In this document: positions 62,127 to 64,000 of the stretch, piece after piece
Layout of the letters: each line of letters opens with the position of its first letter
Numbering within the stretch: the first letter of the stretch is position 1
Assembly: GCA_944382845.1 (NCBI GenBank)
Contig: CALWNN010000038.1
Span: forward strand, 53,350-117,349
Length of the DNA: 64,000 bases
Origin: an uncultured Clostridia bacterium
GTDB lineage: Bacteria > Bacillota > Clostridia > Oscillospirales > Ruminococcaceae
Direction: 5' to 3'
The notes under the pieces: model-generated
The model's database searches: none
What the model was told of the DNA's origin: nothing
Seen by the model: the letters and a program-made list of their open reading frames with translations, nothing else
Made by a program: the position numbers and the translations under genes

Positions 62127-63050
62127 TTAAATTCTCTCTATTATCCTAAGCTTTGCGCTTCTGCTCCTGTTATTATTTCCGATCTCAGCTTCGCTTGGAA
62201 CAATCGGCTTTCTTGTTATCAGTTTTCCCTGCGGAGTCCTTCCGCATACGCACTTAGGAAAATCCGGCGGACAGATACAGCCTTTGCAGAATGACGCAAA
62301 ACGCTGTTTTACAAGTCTGTCCTCAAGTGAATGGAAAGTAATGATGCAAAGCCTTCCTCCCTTATTCAGGGAATAAAAAGCCTTGTCAAGAGCCGTTGAC
62401 AGATGATCAAGCTCACTGTTTACAGCGATCCTTATAGCCTGAAAAGTTTTTTTGCAGGGATTTTTTTCTCTTCTCACCCTTGCAGGAACTGCGCTTTTAA
62501 TGATTTCCGAAAGTTCGGATGTTGTATTTATAAACTTTTGTTCTCGTGTCTTTATAATTTGTGCAGCTATGTTCTTTGCAAACTTTTCCTCGCCGTATTC
62601 AAAAATAATTCTGGAGAGTTGTTCGTAAGAATATCCGTTCACAATATCCTTTGCCGATATCCCCTCTTTACTCATTCTCATATCGAGAGGAGCGTCAAGG
62701 TGATATGAAAAACCTCTCTCGGCGGTATCAAGCTGATAAGACGAAACCCCAAGATCCATGAGTATCCCGTCACATCCCTTTATGCCGAGATCATCAAGCA
62801 CGGCGTCGATTTGCGAATAATTATTTCTTACTACCGTAACATTGTAGTCTTTCAATCTGTCTTTGCATACCTCTACAGCCTCAGGGTCACGATCAATCGC
62901 CACAAGCCTGCCTGTTGTAAGCCGCTTTGCTATCTCAACACTATGCCCTGCGCCTCCTGCGGTAGCGTCAACATATATCCCGTCGGGTCTGATGTTCAGT
63001 CCCTCAATGCACTCGTCAAGAAGTACAGAAACGTGTCTGAATTCAGTCAC
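62127..63050 (-). CDS. rsmH: 16S rRNA m4C1402 methyltransferase
   Basis: S-adenosylmethionine-dependent methyltransferase acting on C1402 of 16S rRNA. The 307-residue protein has FRHVSVLLDECIEGL, the SAM motif DATAGGAGHSVEIAKRL, MDLGVSSYQLD, and ITFHSLEDRLVKQRF with a C-terminal Cys cluster (CKGCICPPDFPKCVCG). It starts one base inside the mraZ stop region and follows mraZ directly. Confidence 0.97.
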   Translation of the reverse strand: MTEFRHVSVLLDECIEGLNIRPDGIYVDATAGGAGHSVEIAKRLTTGRLVAIDRDPEAVEVCKDRLKDYNVTVVRNNYSQIDAVLDDLGIKGCDGILMDLGVSSYQLDTAERGFSYHLDAPLDMRMSKEGISAKDIVNGYSYEQLSRIIFEYGEEKFAKNIAAQIIKTREQKFINTTSELSEIIKSAVPARVRREKNPCKKTFQAIRIAVNSELDHLSTALDKAFYSLNKGGRLCIITFHSLEDRLVKQRFASFCKGCICPPDFPKCVCGRTPQGKLITRKPIVPSEAEIGNNNRSRSAKLRIIERI

Positions 63051-63481
63051 TAAATATTCAGTCCTTCCATAGAAGCCATAACGTCTTCTTCACTTATGGC
63101 GGCATTGTAATCATCCCATCGCTTCCGGTCCCAGATCTCAGCTCTGCCCGAAACACCCGCAACTACAATATCCTTTTCGAGATGCGCAAAATTTCTCAGC
63201 GACATGGGAATAAGAATTCTTCCCTGCTTGTCCGCTTCGACCACCTGTGCGCTTGCCAGAAAGAATCGCTGGATATTCCTTGCCGTTGACATAGGAAGGT
63301 TTTCCAGCTTCTCAGACAGCACCTCGAAATTTTCGAGCGAATATACAAAAAGACATTCGTCTATACCCTTGGTGACAACAAAACTTTCGCCGATAATTTC
63401 CCTGAGTTTGTTAGGAAAGCTCATTCTGCCCTTAACGTCCATTGCCTGATAGAACGTACCGTTAAGCTTATTCAGCGACAT
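63050..63481 (-). CDS. mraZ: Transcriptional regulator MraZ
   Basis: DNA-binding protein with two AbrB-like swapped-hairpin domains. The two sequence signatures are DVKGRMSFPNKLREII (about 15-30) and ADKQGRILIPMSLRNFAHL (about 90-108). In other bacteria it binds repeats in front of its own operon and controls the dcw genes. The start is ATG 63481 with GGGAGGTGG 5 nt upstream; the protein is 143 residues. Repeats matching an MraZ box lie at 63518-63544. Confidence 0.95.
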   Translation of the reverse strand: MSLNKLNGTFYQAMDVKGRMSFPNKLREIIGESFVVTKGIDECLFVYSLENFEVLSEKLENLPMSTARNIQRFFLASAQVVEADKQGRILIPMSLRNFAHLEKDIVVAGVSGRAEIWDRKRWDDYNAAISEEDVMASMEGLNI

Positions 63482-63517
63482 GTCAGCCACCTCCCGTAAG
63501 ATTTTAGGGAATGACAA

Positions 63518-63544
63518 CCACTTTTTTGCACTTTTCACCCCTTG
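63518..63544 (-). promoter_or_regulatory. MraZ-box repeats in front of mraZ
   Basis: On the minus strand three units repeat with 10-bp period: CAAGGGG (63544-63538), AAAGTGC (63534-63528) and AAAGTGG (63524-63518). This matches the AAAGTG[TG]-N3 pattern known for MraZ operators in Mollicutes. They start at about the transcription start point, so MraZ could repress the cluster. Confidence 0.65.
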
Positions 63545-63552
63545 TGAACATA

Positions 63553-63581
63553 ATTATACACTACCATTTCAAAAAAATCAA
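63553..63581 (-). promoter_or_regulatory. dcw cluster promoter
   Basis: On the minus strand TTGATT (63581-63576) and TATAAT (63558-63553) are 17 nt apart, 72 nt before the mraZ start and just upstream of the MraZ repeats. Confidence 0.7.
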
Positions 63582-64000
63582 CACCAAATTTTTTCTTTTT
63601 TCTATTAATAATAGTCTCAAAAGGCTCTAAAGCCCTTGTAAAATCATATTTAAAAGCCTTGTCCATCTTATAAAACGCCGATTTTTAGGGATTTTAAGTT
63701 TCGGTAAAACATATATTCGTTCCAGCAATAGCACATTTGTAAATTTTTATTGAATTAATTTATCGTTTATAATTAAGTTCAAACTCCCAATAATGCGTTA
63801 TATGCACAAAAGGAGTATGCTTTACAAATACAAAAGACAGAAGTTTACACAAAAAGATTTAAAAAAACGTAATAATTAATATTTCTGCAAAAACCGCATA
63901 ACAACATATAGTGTAGGCAAAATTGTCGCCTACAATATTTCGTTTCAGCAAATGCAAAAACAGACTTCCGAAAACGAAAGCCTGTCTTACGAAGTGTATT
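63582..64000. other. Gene-free end of window
   Basis: No convincing frame is seen here. The DNA is AT-rich up to a hairpin at 63956-63988, which on the minus strand (AAGACAGGCTT and AAGTCTG, followed by TTTTTGC) looks like the terminator of a gene lying beyond the window. Confidence 0.5.
63956..63988 (-). terminator. Terminator of a gene beyond the window
   Basis: On the minus strand ACAGGCTTTCG and CGGAAGTCTGT form an 11-bp stem (one G-T pair) around TTTT, followed by TTTTGC. Confidence 0.7.

Overview
The window reads as chromosomal DNA of an anaerobic, low-to-medium GC, spore-related Firmicute, most likely a plant-fibre-degrading gut or rumen Ruminococcus-like member of the Oscillospiraceae. 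The evidence is a run of plant cell-wall glycosidases (GH5, GH43, GH51, GH2), pyruvate formate-lyase with its activase, ferrous-iron uptake (Feo), a reverse rubrerythrin, a small acid-soluble spore protein, a meso-DAP-type MurE (DNPR motif), and many TTGACA-17-TATAAT promoters.

Layout. 1-4.2 kb: an arabinose-side-chain and cellulose operon on the minus strand (abfA GH51, a small Cys-rich protein, GH43, and a GH5 lipoprotein cut by the window edge). 4.3-8.8 kb: a CNNM/CorC-type transporter, then the iron operon feoA-feoA-feoB plus a FeoB-associated Cys-rich peptide, with two DtxR-like palindromes. 9-12.9 kb: a spore protein, a nitrilase, a probably imported TetR/aldo-keto reductase pair whose reductase carries an in-frame stop, and a rubrerythrin. 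13.4-15.3 kb: asparaginase, a small membrane protein and uracil-DNA glycosylase. 15.3-18.4 kb: pflA and pflB behind a ZTP (pfl-type) riboswitch with terminator. 18.8-31.2 kb: two EAL phosphodiesterases with degenerate GGDEF domains, a catalytically dead P-type-ATPase-like protein, an RlmB-type methyltransferase, a DUF6062 protein, an 8-oxoguanine glycosylase and a GT-C glycosyltransferase. 31-45 kb: a GH2 glycosidase, a heterodimeric ABC exporter, tmcAL, acetate kinase, ThiT, TypA, tRNA-Tyr and tRNA-Thr, a zinc-ribbon protein and a SigH-like sigma factor. 45-48.3 kb: an orphan fumarase beta subunit, a DivIVA-like protein, and CorA behind a leader peptide. 48.6-63.5 kb: a large dcw cell-wall/division cluster on the minus strand, in transcription order mraZ, rsmH, ftsL, PASTA-PBP, murE, murF, an MraY-like protein, ftsW, murG, murA, ftsQ, ftsZ.

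Most unusual content. (1) A family of eight modular, hairpin-rich repeats (about 90-270 bp) is scattered through the window. They share one conserved end (GACTTGGTTATA) and usually the other (TTTAAATCGGAGCAAAGC), with a variable number of 19-21 nt hairpin modules between, in a BOX-element-like design. In six of eight copies the GACTTGGTTATA end abuts the 3' end of a gene, and in one it supplies the C-terminus of the encoded protein. (2) Two pseudoenzymes look recognisable by fold but lack catalytic motifs: the P-type-ATPase-like protein and the MraY-like protein inside the dcw cluster. (3) Two leaders look regulatory and are not assigned to a known class: a leader ORF with mutually exclusive hairpins in front of corA, and a structured RNA plus terminator in front of typA.

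All calls rest on reading motifs and sequence by eye. No database search was made.
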